18,444 bases of DNA from Pedosphaera sp. (GTDB taxonomy: Bacteria > Verrucomicrobiota > Verrucomicrobiia > Limisphaerales > UBA9464), in contig SIAZ01000038.1 in the NCBI GenBank assembly GCA_009695405.1, positions 1-18,444 of the forward strand, in the 5' to 3' direction. The notes under the pieces are model-generated. The model ran no database searches and had not been told where the DNA came from. It saw only the letters and a list, made by a program, of their open reading frames with translations. Both the position numbers and the translations under genes were made by a program. Positions 1 to 7,944 of this stretch are shown piece after piece. Position 1 is the stretch's first letter; each line of letters opens with the position of its first letter.

Positions 1-173
1 ACAGTTTCAGCGCCGTCTCCGGGGCTGTGGTCAGTTCTGGAGCCGCCCCGGCCTTACCCATCTCCTTCAACTCTGCGTCTTGGTCAAAAACAAGGACGAT
101 CACCTCCTCTGGAACTGATTCTTACCGTCAACTTGTGAATGCACGGTCTACAGGGTTTGTTTCGAATCACATC

Positions 174-203
174 TTGACGTTAGTCAGTAAACTTTCGTAC
201 AGT
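174..203 (+). promoter_or_regulatory. Candidate sigma-70-type promoter for the nusA cluster
   Basis: TTGACG at 174-179 matches the -35 consensus at 5 of 6 positions. TACAGT at 198-203 matches the -10 consensus at 4 of 6, with an 18-base spacer. This would start transcription near 210 and give a leader of about 100 bases before nusA. It is the best promoter-like pair in the region and fits nusA being the first gene here. It is a pattern match only, and promoter consensus in this phylum is poorly known to me. Confidence 0.4.
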
Positions 204-251
204 GACAGGCCGTAAGGAACTTTTCTGCTGCCATCGTAGGTGGCACGCTAG

Positions 252-275
252 AGTCGGCTAAACACCGGCTTTTTT
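252..275 (+). terminator. Terminator-like hairpin in the nusA leader
   Basis: AGTCGG (252-257) pairs with CCGGCT (265-270), 6 bp including one G-T, around a 7-base loop. It is followed directly by a run of T (270-275). This has the form of a short intrinsic terminator or attenuator. It lies between the candidate promoter and the nusA start codon. A second hairpin (229-235 with 239-245, 7 bp) lies just upstream and a third (281-285 with 289-293) just downstream. It could end an upstream transcript or act as an attenuator; the sequence alone does not decide. Confidence 0.4.
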
Positions 276-307
276 GTTACCCCAGTTTCTGGGATTGAGC
301 GACGACT

Positions 308-1591
308 ATGAATGCGGAAATTTTGGCTGTTGTTGAGTATTGGGAGCGCGAGAAGGGCATTGCAAAAGATGTCCTGCTCGGTGCTATCCAAGAAGCGTTG
401 ATGCAGGCTGCCAAGAAGGCCATTGGCCCCGCACGCGAACTCCGTGTTTCCATCGATCCGCGCTCGGGCGATATCAAAGCTTGGGCTAAATTGATGGTCG
501 CCGATCGGGTGATTTCTAAGCACGATCAATTAAGTGTCTTTGATGCCCGCCGTGCTGGGTTTCCTGAGGCTAAGATGGGGGATGAGGTGGAAATTGAGGT
601 TACCCCTGCGGGCTTTGGACGGATTGCTGCTCAGTTTGCCAAGCAGGCGATGATGGCCCAGTTGCGTAAAGCAGAGAAGGCGATGGTCTATGACGAGTTC
701 AAAGATCGTGTAGGTGATATTGTTAGTGCGACTGTTCGTCGATTTGAACGTTCGGATGTGGTCTTTGATTTGGGTAAGTTCGAGGGGATTATGCCCAACC
801 GAGAGCGTGTCCCGACCGAGGAATATCAGATCGGCGAGCGGACCCGTTGTTTAGTTAAGGCGGTAGAGCAGACCCCTCGTGGTCCTGAGATTGTTCTTTC
901 TCGGTCAGACGCTAATTTCGTTATCAAATTGTTTAAGATTGAAGTCGCGGAGATCGGTGATGGGACTATTGAAATTAAGGGCATCGCTCGTGAGCCTGGA
1001 TTTCGTACCAAATTGGCTGTCTTTTCGCGTGATCCCAAGGTCGATCCAGTTGGAGCCTGTGTCGGGCTTCGGGGACAGCGGGTGAAAAATATCGTCCGCG
1101 AATTGAATAATGAGAAAGTAGATATTATTCCTTGGTCGCCGGATATTCGGCGGTACGTGGAGAACGCTTTGGCCCCAGCCAAGCTAAAGACTTTCGAAGT
1201 GGATGAAGGGCGGAAGAGGGTTTTAGTACACACCTCGCCCGACCAACTGTCGCTGGCGATAGGAAAGCGAGGTCAAAATGCCCGTCTGACCTCTCGTTTA
1301 ACGGGATGGAATATTGATATCGAGGTTGAACAATCGTTTTTACCTGGTTTCGATCAAAAAGTGGCTGTAGCGGTAAAAGATTTTTCTACAGTACCTGGGA
1401 TTAGCGACGCTCAGGCATTGATTTTGGTGACGACGGGCTTTCATAGTCTTGAGGACGTCGTGCAGCAGGCCTCGGAAGAGGATTTGCGGGGATTGGAAGG
1501 AATCGGGGAAGCTGCGGGAGCTATCCTTGGGGCTCTTCGTGACGAGTTAGCACGTCGCGCGCTGGGTAATGGAGAGTCTGCGGGAATGTAA
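308..1591 (+). CDS. nusA: Transcription termination/antitermination factor NusA
   Basis: NusA binds RNA polymerase and nascent RNA and tunes pausing, termination and antitermination in the cytoplasm. Domains of the 427-residue product run in the family order. The polymerase-binding N-terminal domain covers about 1-130. The S1 domain is at about 134-200, starting near VGDIVSATVRRFE. KH1 has a GLRGQR loop at 253-258 and KH2 has GKRGQN at 319-324. A helix-hairpin-helix-like tail (about 362-416) carries VPGIS and LEGIG motifs. It is shorter than E. coli NusA (495) and lacks the two full acidic repeats, as in many other phyla. The ATG start gives the expected MNAEILAVVEYWEREKGI opening; the Shine-Dalgarno is weak. 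It heads the cluster, with infB 90 bases downstream. Confidence 0.97.
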   Translation: MNAEILAVVEYWEREKGIAKDVLLGAIQEALMQAAKKAIGPARELRVSIDPRSGDIKAWAKLMVADRVISKHDQLSVFDARRAGFPEAKMGDEVEIEVTPAGFGRIAAQFAKQAMMAQLRKAEKAMVYDEFKDRVGDIVSATVRRFERSDVVFDLGKFEGIMPNRERVPTEEYQIGERTRCLVKAVEQTPRGPEIVLSRSDANFVIKLFKIEVAEIGDGTIEIKGIAREPGFRTKLAVFSRDPKVDPVGACVGLRGQRVKNIVRELNNEKVDIIPWSPDIRRYVENALAPAKLKTFEVDEGRKRVLVHTSPDQLSLAIGKRGQNARLTSRLTGWNIDIEVEQSFLPGFDQKVAVAVKDFSTVPGISDAQALILVTTGFHSLEDVVQQASEEDLRGLEGIGEAAGAILGALRDELARRALGNGESAGM

Positions 1592-1681
1592 TCGGTTCTG
1601 GGGAGGGGATGTTCGACCGGTCCATGCAGTACCGGCGTCCTCTTCTAAGTCCGAAAAGTTAGGTCTGAATCTATAAGCAGT

Positions 1682-4342
1682 ATGCCGGTTCGCATTTACG
1701 AGATCGCCAAGAAACTCAACCTCGAGAGCAAGTTTGTGCTCATGAAGGCGAGGGAAATGGGTATTTTCGCAGCTAAGGTGCCGTCGAGTACGCTCGACAA
1801 GATCACTGCTGAGTTTCTTGAGGAGCAACTGACACCTCTGGCTAAGCCCTTTGAGGCTTCTCAGCCTATTGAATTTGCTCCGGTAGCTATTATCCATGCA
1901 GCGGCACCAGTCATTGCCCCTTCTTTGCCAGTCTCAGTTCTAGGTGCGCCGGTTCCTCAATCTCCTGTTATTGATCCGAGTCACCGCTCGAATCCCGAAC
2001 TAAAGCCCGTATCCGCGCGAACCGAATCGGTGGTCCCGACAGAGCCTGTGCTCGGAGGCAGAGTTCCTTTGTTGCAGAAATCGGCGTCTAAGCCGGTCGA
2101 CTCTTTACCAATGGATTCGGTTAGCAAGTCAACTCGAACACCGCCAGCGTCGGTTCTCGGTGGTGCTTCTAATTTGCAACCAGCCCCGGCCCCAGCCCCG
2201 GCCCCAGCTCCGGTTAAGCAGACTGGACAATTGGTCGGAAGGATTGATCTGAGTCAATTTGGATACGGTGGGCGGACAACCCGTGGAGTTTCAGCAAATG
2301 CGCCAGCTCCACAACCTGTCGCACCACCACCACCACCACCACCAGCTCAGCGTCCCGCTGATTCACGAAACCGGCTCGGTCCCGGTCAGTTTCAGCGCGG
2401 TGGGCAGGGAAGTTATGGTCGTTCTGCCGGTGCAGTCGGCCCGCGCTTCGCGGGAAATGCAGGGTCTCGTCAGGCACCAAGTCAGCAGGCCCCAGCGCGT
2501 CCTGTGGCTCCGCCGCGTCAACAATATGCCGTTGACGCTCCCACGATTATAATGCGGCCACCCATTCTGGTGCGTGAGTTGGCGGAAAAGATGGGGAAGA
2601 AACCCTTCCAAGTTATTGGTGATTTGATGCAGATGGGGGTTTTTGCGACGGTAACCCAGACGATTGAACCGGAAGCGGCGATTAAGATTTGTGCGAAACA
2701 CGGAATTCGGTTTGAGACGGAGAAACGAGATAAGGCGTCGCACGTCGTCAATATTCCTAAAGAGGATAAGATCCAACTCGATTCCGAGGATCAAACGGAG
2801 ACCCTCAAGTCGCGTCCGCCGATCATCACCATTATGGGGCATGTTGATCATGGTAAAACCTCCCTCTTGGATGTCATCCGCAAAGCGAATGTGGCAGCGG
2901 GTGAAGCGGGTGGCATTACTCAGCACATCGGAGCTTACTCTATTGCCTATCCACATCCGACGACGGGTAATTTGGAAAGTCTCACCTTTCTCGATACTCC
3001 GGGTCATGCGGCCTTTGCTGCCATGCGTGCACGGGGTGCCAATGTCACTGATATTGTCGTCTTAGTTGTAGCGTCGAATGACGGAGTGATGCCTCAGACT
3101 TTAGAGGCCCTAGCTCATGCTAAGGCAGCTAAGGTGCCTATTATTGTTGCTGTCAATAAGTGCGACCATCCGGCATCTAATCCGATCAAGGTTCGTCAGC
3201 AATTGCAGGATAAAGGTTTGGTACCCGATGACTGGGGCGGCGACACTCTGTTTGTTGAATGTTCAGCGATCACCAAGAAAGGGATTGATACGCTGATTGT
3301 TTCGATTTTATTGCAAGCCGAGCTGCTTGAACTGAAGGCGAATCCAGATCGGAATGCTAAGGGGAATGTCATCGAGTCTGGAGTCGAAGCAGGTGGTTCT
3401 GTGGCGACGGTGCTCATTCGTAAAGGGACTTTGAGAGTGGGTGATGTTATTATCTGCGGCGAACATTATGGTAAAGTTCGTGCGATGATGAACGAGGAAG
3501 GGCAACGATTGAAGGAGGCATCTCCCTCAGTAGCGGTCCGTGTGCTGGGCCTGAATGGTGTACCGGATGCTGGGTCTGAATTTAGTGCTGTCGAAAATGA
3601 ACGTGCTGCGCGTGATCTTGCTGAGGAACGCTGTGAGAAACGACGGAAGCTTGAATTTGACGGAGATCGGCGTACGCGGACGAGGGCTTCTTTATCTGAC
3701 TTATTTGGGCGGATTGGTGATCTGACAGCGAAGGTGCTCAAAGTCATTGTTAAAGCGGATACTCAAGGATCGATGGAAGCGTTGGTGGGGGCGTTGCGAG
3801 AAATTAAGGCGACTAAGGTTTCCTTGGAGGTCGTGCACAGCGCAGTTGGAGCGGTGAACGTGTCCGATATTAACTTGGCCCGAGGTACCAAGGCTGTGGT
3901 GCTCGGCTTCCACGCACGGATTGATAATAACGCTGCGGAAGAGGCTAAACGTTACGGTGTTGAGATTCGTCTTTACGCGATCATCTATGAATTAGTGGAT
4001 CAAGTTCGCGAGGCGATGGCTGGTCTTTTGGATCCATTGCTGAAGGACACTATTGTGGGACAAGCGGAGATCCGGAAAGTATTTGATTTGTCTAAGGGCG
4101 GACGCGTTGCGGGTTGTGCTGTCACAAATGGGCGTCTGCTTCGAGGGAAGATGCGGCTGCGGCGTCGAGGGAATTTGGTGTACGAGGGCGTTTCCCTGAC
4201 CTTAAAGCGTTTTCAAGATGAGGTAAATGAGGTGCGCTTGGGTATGGAATGTGGTGTGCGTTTGGAGGGCTTTGATGACTACGAAGAGGGGGATATAATC
4301 GAGTGCTACTCGGTGGAAAAGATTGCAGCAAAGCTCGAATAA
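1682..4342 (+). CDS. infB: Translation initiation factor IF-2
   Basis: IF-2 is the GTPase that brings initiator tRNA to the 30S subunit and promotes subunit joining. The 886-residue length is close to E. coli IF-2 (890). The first N-terminal motif opens the protein (MPVRIYEIAKKLNLESKF). A Pro/Ala-rich low-complexity linker (about 60-280) follows, then a second IF2-N domain (about 290-345). The G domain has GHVDHGKT at 386-393, DTPGH at 438-442 and NKCD at 492-495. Domains II to IV follow to the end. The ATG start is supported by the conserved N-terminus, but no strong Shine-Dalgarno is visible. The linker contains a 12-bp tandem repeat and a CCA-triplet run, sites where length could vary between strains. 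The stop overlaps the best open start of rbfA. Confidence 0.98.
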   Translation: MPVRIYEIAKKLNLESKFVLMKAREMGIFAAKVPSSTLDKITAEFLEEQLTPLAKPFEASQPIEFAPVAIIHAAAPVIAPSLPVSVLGAPVPQSPVIDPSHRSNPELKPVSARTESVVPTEPVLGGRVPLLQKSASKPVDSLPMDSVSKSTRTPPASVLGGASNLQPAPAPAPAPAPVKQTGQLVGRIDLSQFGYGGRTTRGVSANAPAPQPVAPPPPPPPAQRPADSRNRLGPGQFQRGGQGSYGRSAGAVGPRFAGNAGSRQAPSQQAPARPVAPPRQQYAVDAPTIIMRPPILVRELAEKMGKKPFQVIGDLMQMGVFATVTQTIEPEAAIKICAKHGIRFETEKRDKASHVVNIPKEDKIQLDSEDQTETLKSRPPIITIMGHVDHGKTSLLDVIRKANVAAGEAGGITQHIGAYSIAYPHPTTGNLESLTFLDTPGHAAFAAMRARGANVTDIVVLVVASNDGVMPQTLEALAHAKAAKVPIIVAVNKCDHPASNPIKVRQQLQDKGLVPDDWGGDTLFVECSAITKKGIDTLIVSILLQAELLELKANPDRNAKGNVIESGVEAGGSVATVLIRKGTLRVGDVIICGEHYGKVRAMMNEEGQRLKEASPSVAVRVLGLNGVPDAGSEFSAVENERAARDLAEERCEKRRKLEFDGDRRTRTRASLSDLFGRIGDLTAKVLKVIVKADTQGSMEALVGALREIKATKVSLEVVHSAVGAVNVSDINLARGTKAVVLGFHARIDNNAAEEAKRYGVEIRLYAIIYELVDQVREAMAGLLDPLLKDTIVGQAEIRKVFDLSKGGRVAGCAVTNGRLLRGKMRLRRRGNLVYEGVSLTLKRFQDEVNEVRLGMECGVRLEGFDDYEEGDIIECYSVEKIAAKLE
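2180..2213 (+). repeat. 12-bp tandem repeat inside infB linker
   Basis: Two perfect copies of a 12-base unit (CCAGCCCCGGCC, 2180-2191 and 2192-2203) and a partial third copy encode an Ala-Pro dipeptide run in the flexible linker of IF-2. The unit is a multiple of three, so a change in copy number would keep the frame. Confidence 0.85.
2322..2344 (+). repeat. CAC/CCA trinucleotide run in infB
   Basis: Seven CAC triplets plus CA in a row give seven consecutive Pro residues flanked by Ala in the IF-2 linker. A run of this length can slip during replication in whole codons. Seven Pro in a row is also a stalling sequence that normally needs EF-P (known biology). Confidence 0.85.
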
Positions 4343-4736
4343 ATTATCGAATTCTGTGATAACAACGCTCCTTCGTGCTCCTAGTCGTCGTCTTCAACGC
4401 GTTTCTGAACTTCTCAAACGGGAGGTGAGTGAGCTTCTTCGTAAAGAGTTCTCCGTTGAAGAGTGTGGTCTTTTGACGATCAATGAAGTCAAGGTGGCCC
4501 CCGATCTCAAGACGGCTTCGGTGTATGTTAGTTTTGTCGGCAACCGATCTCAGCGGTCGATTGCTCATGCGAAGTTAACACAACGCTCAAAATTTATTCA
4601 GTCAATGCTAGGTGCCCAGTTGACTATGAAGTGGACGCCTGTTTTAACCTTCTTTCTCGATGATTCCATCGAAAAGGGGAATCGAGTGTTGGCTATTCTT
4701 GAGCAATTGGATTTAGAGCGGAAAACGACTGTTTAA
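4323..4736 (+). CDS. rbfA: 30S ribosome-binding factor RbfA
   Basis: RbfA helps late maturation of the 30S subunit and 16S 5' end processing. It is a small KH-like protein. The frame has the family's pattern: RRLQRVSELLKREVSELLRKE near the N-terminus, then LLTINEVKVAPDLKTASVYVSFVG, and a tail ending IEKGNRVLAILEQLD. The start is uncertain because there is no ATG. A TTG at 4323 overlaps infB by 20 bases and has a weak GGTGGA-type ribosome site about 6 bases upstream. A GTG at 4356 lies 13 bases after the infB stop with no clear ribosome site. I list the TTG; the GTG gives 126 residues. Either way translation is probably coupled to infB. Confidence 0.9.
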   Translation: MQQSSNKLSNSVITTLLRAPSRRLQRVSELLKREVSELLRKEFSVEECGLLTINEVKVAPDLKTASVYVSFVGNRSQRSIAHAKLTQRSKFIQSMLGAQLTMKWTPVLTFFLDDSIEKGNRVLAILEQLDLERKTTV

Positions 4737-4740
4737 TTTT

Positions 4741-5739
4741 ATGGCCCAAAAGGACCCACCGAAGGCCGTGGAAAATATTTTGGAGGCGGTCAGAGAGGCT
4801 TCTTCTATTTTAGTGGTCGGCCATATTCGACCTGATGGTGATTGTATCGGCAGCCAAGTGGGATTGGCTCTGGCGTTGGAAGGGGCGGGAAAGCGGGTGA
4901 CTGTCTGGAATCAAGATCCTGTTCCTGACAAACTTAAATTTCTTGATCGCGATCGACGAGTTCGCAAGCCGTCTTCGGGCCATTCCTTCGACTTAGTGAT
5001 TGCCACAGATTGTGCGGCAATGGATCGGTTGGGTAAGGTGGCTGACTTTCTTCTGGACGGCGTGCCGATTATCAATATTGATCATCATGCGTCCAACACC
5101 CGCTACGGGAAAATGAACTGGGTTTCCCCTCGGGAACCGAGTACCGGAGAATTAATTTTTGATCTTTGCAAATGGGCTGGTTGGAAGATCACTCAGCCCA
5201 TGGCTGATTGTTTATTTACAGCCGTCAGCACCGATACCGGTAGCTTTCAGTATCCGAGCACCACTCCTGATACTTTGGAAACGGCCGCTGAGTTAGTAGA
5301 TAGGGGCGCGAATTTGGGAATGATTTGTCAGGAGATCTACCAGAGTTATCCGCTCACTCGAGTTCGTTTGCTTCGTCATGTCTATTCCAATTTTCGACTG
5401 ACTCACGACGCTAAGACGGTTTATTTTTGGTTGCGTAAAAAGGATTACAGTCGCGCTGGAGCTTCGACCGAGGAATCAGAGGGACTGATTGATCATGTCC
5501 GAGCTATCGATGGCGTGGTGGTCGCTGTCGTGTTTGAGGAAGTGGAGGCTGAGGTGACCCGGGTTAGTTGGAGATCCAAGGCTTCTTCAGTGGATGTGGC
5601 GGCGATCGCACAGTCGTTTGGTGGAGGAGGGCACAAAGCGGCCGCCGGTGCTCGAATCCTCGGTAAACCTTTGGGAGTGCAGCGGCGTGTCCTGACTGCT
5701 ATCCGTAAATCCATTAAGGCGGTCAAAGCAACCGCCTAA
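4741..5739 (+). CDS. nrnA: DHH/DHHA1 phosphoesterase, NrnA-type oligoribonuclease / pAp phosphatase
   Basis: NrnA-type enzymes degrade very short RNA (nanoRNA) and in many bacteria also dephosphorylate pAp. The 332-residue product has the full set of DHH-family metal motifs: GHIRPDGD at 27-34, D90 in VIATDC, DHH at 114-116 and DTGSFQYPST from 165. It ends with the DHHA1 glycine signature GGGGHKAAAGA at 294-304. The gene begins 4 bases after the rbfA stop and sits before truB, the common position of nrnA in this cluster. Whether it prefers nanoRNA, pAp or a cyclic dinucleotide product cannot be told from sequence. Confidence 0.93.
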   Translation: MAQKDPPKAVENILEAVREASSILVVGHIRPDGDCIGSQVGLALALEGAGKRVTVWNQDPVPDKLKFLDRDRRVRKPSSGHSFDLVIATDCAAMDRLGKVADFLLDGVPIINIDHHASNTRYGKMNWVSPREPSTGELIFDLCKWAGWKITQPMADCLFTAVSTDTGSFQYPSTTPDTLETAAELVDRGANLGMICQEIYQSYPLTRVRLLRHVYSNFRLTHDAKTVYFWLRKKDYSRAGASTEESEGLIDHVRAIDGVVVAVVFEEVEAEVTRVSWRSKASSVDVAAIAQSFGGGGHKAAAGARILGKPLGVQRRVLTAIRKSIKAVKATA

Positions 5740-5778
5740 ATTTTTCTAAACTTTTTCCTCTTCCGCTCCTGGTTTTCA

Positions 5779-6501
5779 ATGGCTCTTCCTAGTATATCTC
5801 CTCTCGATGGGGCGCTCCTCGTCGACAAACCCGCTACTTGGACCTCGCATGATGTGGTGGCCAAGGTTCGTAATCATTTTCGGCTTCAGAAAGTGGGACA
5901 CTGTGGGACCTTGGATCCTATGGCCACAGGGCTATTGATTCTTTTATTAGGGAAGGCAACCCGCTATTCTGAACGATTTATGTCGTCGGATAAGGTCTAT
6001 GACGGAGTGATGCGACTCGGAGAATCGACCGATTCCTACGATGCCGATGGTGAATTGACCGATTCGATGCCCGTTCCCCTATTGAGCGTCGCCGAGCTAA
6101 ATGAGACGTCCAAAGCCTTTACTGGCGATCTTTTGCAAACGCCGCCTATGGTCAGTGCGGTGAAGATTGGCGGGACACCTTTGTATAAATTGGCCCGCAA
6201 GGGACTGGTTGTGGCGCGTGAGGCGCGTCCGGTGCATGTCTATGCCTATCAATTTGATGACTACGAGGAGCCCTTTGCTTATTTTAGAGTGAGTTGTACC
6301 AAGGGAACTTATATTCGAAGTCTCGCCCATGACTTGGGTCAAAAGTTGGGGTGTGGGGCCCATTTAACCAAGTTGCGACGGGTCACTAGTGGACGCTTTG
6401 ATTTGGCGGATGGATTTTCACTTTCGGAGATTCTTCAATGGGATGAGGCTGAACTTGAGAAGAAGATTATTCCATTTCTAAAACTAAAATCCTTTGAGTA
6501 A
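5779..6501 (+). CDS. truB: tRNA pseudouridine-55 synthase TruB
   Basis: TruB makes pseudouridine 55 in the T-loop of tRNAs. The catalytic motif is GHCGTLDPMATG, with the nucleophile Asp at residue 46. Other family signatures follow: YDGVMRLGESTDSYDADGE, then GDLLQTPPMVSAVKIGGTPLY and CTKGTYIRSLAHDLGQ. At 240 residues it is shorter than E. coli TruB (314). The catalytic domain is complete, but the C-terminal PUA-type RNA-binding domain is missing or reduced, as in some other phyla. The ATG is 39 bases after nrnA. It is the last gene of the cluster; the ribF usually found next is not there. Confidence 0.95.
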   Translation: MALPSISPLDGALLVDKPATWTSHDVVAKVRNHFRLQKVGHCGTLDPMATGLLILLLGKATRYSERFMSSDKVYDGVMRLGESTDSYDADGELTDSMPVPLLSVAELNETSKAFTGDLLQTPPMVSAVKIGGTPLYKLARKGLVVAREARPVHVYAYQFDDYEEPFAYFRVSCTKGTYIRSLAHDLGQKLGCGAHLTKLRRVTSGRFDLADGFSLSEILQWDEAELEKKIIPFLKLKSFE

Positions 6502-6532
6502 AGGTAAGTTCGTTGGAATTTGTTTGGGTATT

Positions 6533-6555
6533 CCGCTCCGTTCACACGGTTGCGG
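6533..6555 (+). other. Hairpin between truB and proA
   Basis: CCGC-T-CCGT (6533-6541) pairs with ACGG-TT-GCGG (6546-6555) around a four-base loop. It follows the truB stop by about 30 bases. There is no T-run after it, so it is not a classical intrinsic terminator. It could protect the mRNA 3' end or aid termination. Confidence 0.3.
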
Positions 6556-6620
6556 GGGGGAGTTCTATCAAGAGTGGATTTTTGGCTTCCTCCTCTAGAT
6601 TCTCTGTCTAGCCTGTTGCC

Positions 6621-7907
6621 ATGGCGATTCTCGAAGACATGACAGATCTAGCACGGCGCGCTAAAGCGGCCTCGCGGCAGGTGGCGCGATTGACTTCGGT
6701 CGACCGTAACCGGGTTCTTTTGAGCATGGCTGATGCGCTCCAAAAAGCGACGGTGGAGCTACAGGTTGCCAATGCTTTGGATAGGGAAGTGGGGCGTGCC
6801 ATGGGCTTATCCGCGGCTATGCTAGATCGGTTAACACTCGATAGCGCGCGTATTATCGCCATGGCTCAAGGAGTGCGGGATGTGGCGACCCTTCCGGATC
6901 CGGTGAATCGTGTTTTAGATGAGCGTATCAGACCCAATGGATTGAGACTCCGTAAGATCGCTGTTCCGATTGGTGTCGTGGTGATTATTTATGAGTCTCG
7001 CCCCAATGTGACCGCTGACGCTGCGTCCCTTTGTTTGAAAACCGGTAACGCGACCATTCTTCGAGGCGGCAAGGAGGCTTTAAATTCAAATCGATTGATT
7101 GCTTCGATCATGGTATCGGCGGCCCGAGCGGTGATGGCTAACTTTCCTGAAGATGGGATTCTGGTTGTGCCCACTGCGGATAGAGAAGCGATACCGGCGC
7201 TTCTTTCCCTGACACAGTATGTTGATTTATGCATGCCCCGTGGCGGCGAGGGGTTGATTCGGGCGGTGACCGCCTGTAGCAAGGTTCCGGTTATCAAGCA
7301 CTACAAGGGAGTATGCCATGTTTATGTGCAGGGCGACGCCGATCTGCGTATGGCTGAAGAGATTGTCTTCAACGCCAAGTGTCAGAGGCCATCGACCTGT
7401 AATGCGGCAGAAACGCTTCTGGTTGACCAGACGATTGCCGATCGGTTTCTACCGCAGATAGCCTCCCGCTTAGCGACCAAAGACGTTTCATTTCATGCCG
7501 ATATCGAGGCTATTCCCTTGCTGCGATCCGGTTTAGGGGACCGAGGCTTTCAAGTTCAGGAAGCTAACTCAGAGGATTGGTCGACCGAGTACAATGATTA
7601 CGTGATAAATGTACGGATCGTGAAGGGTCTTGAGGAAGCGATTCAACACATTACCGACTACGGATCAGGGCATAGCGATGCTATTATTACTGCGGACGAA
7701 ACTGTGGCGGAGCGGTTTTTATCCGAGGTCGATTCGGCGGCAGTTTATTGGAATGCGTCCACCCGATTTACCGATGGAGGTGAATTCGGAATGGGGGCTG
7801 AGATTGGCATAAGTACAGACAAGATTGGGGCACGTGGACCGATGGGCTTGGAGGAACTTTGCACCTATAAGTGGCAAGGATTTGGGACTGGCCAAATTCG
7901 AAGTTGA
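6621..7907 (+). CDS. proA: Gamma-glutamyl phosphate reductase ProA
   Basis: ProA reduces gamma-glutamyl phosphate to glutamate-5-semialdehyde with NADPH, the second step of proline synthesis. The 428-residue product has the aldehyde-dehydrogenase-fold signatures of ProA: GVVVIIYESRPNVTADAA, LCLKTGNATILRGGKEA, DLCMPRGGEGLIRAV and HYKGVCHVYV. The catalytic Cys is residue 260 in QRPSTCNAAETLLVD. The C-terminus has NASTRFTDGGEFGMGAEIGIST, as expected. The ATG at 6621 gives MAILEDMTDL; an in-frame ATG at 6639 is an alternative. Neither has a strong ribosome site. proB is not adjacent, so the two genes are split. The 119-base gap suggests its own promoter, not recognised here. Confidence 0.96.
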   Translation: MAILEDMTDLARRAKAASRQVARLTSVDRNRVLLSMADALQKATVELQVANALDREVGRAMGLSAAMLDRLTLDSARIIAMAQGVRDVATLPDPVNRVLDERIRPNGLRLRKIAVPIGVVVIIYESRPNVTADAASLCLKTGNATILRGGKEALNSNRLIASIMVSAARAVMANFPEDGILVVPTADREAIPALLSLTQYVDLCMPRGGEGLIRAVTACSKVPVIKHYKGVCHVYVQGDADLRMAEEIVFNAKCQRPSTCNAAETLLVDQTIADRFLPQIASRLATKDVSFHADIEAIPLLRSGLGDRGFQVQEANSEDWSTEYNDYVINVRIVKGLEEAIQHITDYGSGHSDAIITADETVAERFLSEVDSAAVYWNASTRFTDGGEFGMGAEIGISTDKIGARGPMGLEELCTYKWQGFGTGQIRS

Positions 7908-7920
7908 GCGGTCTTAAGAG

Positions 7921-7944
7921 GTATTAAGATATTAAGGTATTAGG
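7921..7944. repeat. Short 8-bp tandem repeat at convergent gene ends
   Basis: Three near-identical 8-base units (GTATTAAG, ATATTAAG, GTATTAGG) follow the proA stop and run into the 3' end of the opposing small membrane-protein gene. A related GTCTTAAG lies just before. The repeat supplies the last codons and stop of the minus-strand gene, so copy changes would alter that protein's C-terminus. Confidence 0.6.

Larger units (their letters stand above)
1..307. other. Region upstream of nusA, no confident gene
   Basis: I see no convincing complete gene here. The rimP gene that usually precedes nusA is not recognisable in any frame. A minus-strand frame is open from about position 121 to the left edge, and its codons look coding-like. 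It has a GTG at 103-101 and an ATG at 61-59. A perfect anti-Shine-Dalgarno complement (GGAGGTGATC, minus strand, within 98-109) overlaps the GTG instead of sitting upstream, so I do not call it a gene, though the start of a leftward gene leaving the window is possible. The right half carries a plausible promoter and three short hairpins (229-245, 252-270, 281-293) leading into nusA. Confidence 0.5.

Noticed and set aside
97..109. GATCACCTCCT on the + strand, identical to the 3' end of 16S rRNA
   Set aside because: The helix-45 sequence that should precede it is absent, so it is not an rRNA end. As a minus-strand ribosome site it overlaps the GTG it would serve, so I do not use it to call a gene.
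1609..1662. 17-codon ORF with a GGAGGGG stretch between nusA and infB
   Set aside because: It is very short, the ribosome site abuts the ATG, and it does not resemble YlxR, the protein often found at this place.
2363..3007. 214-codon minus-strand frame inside infB
   Set aside because: It lies opposite the conserved IF-2 G domain and its translation is Arg-rich and unlike any family I know.
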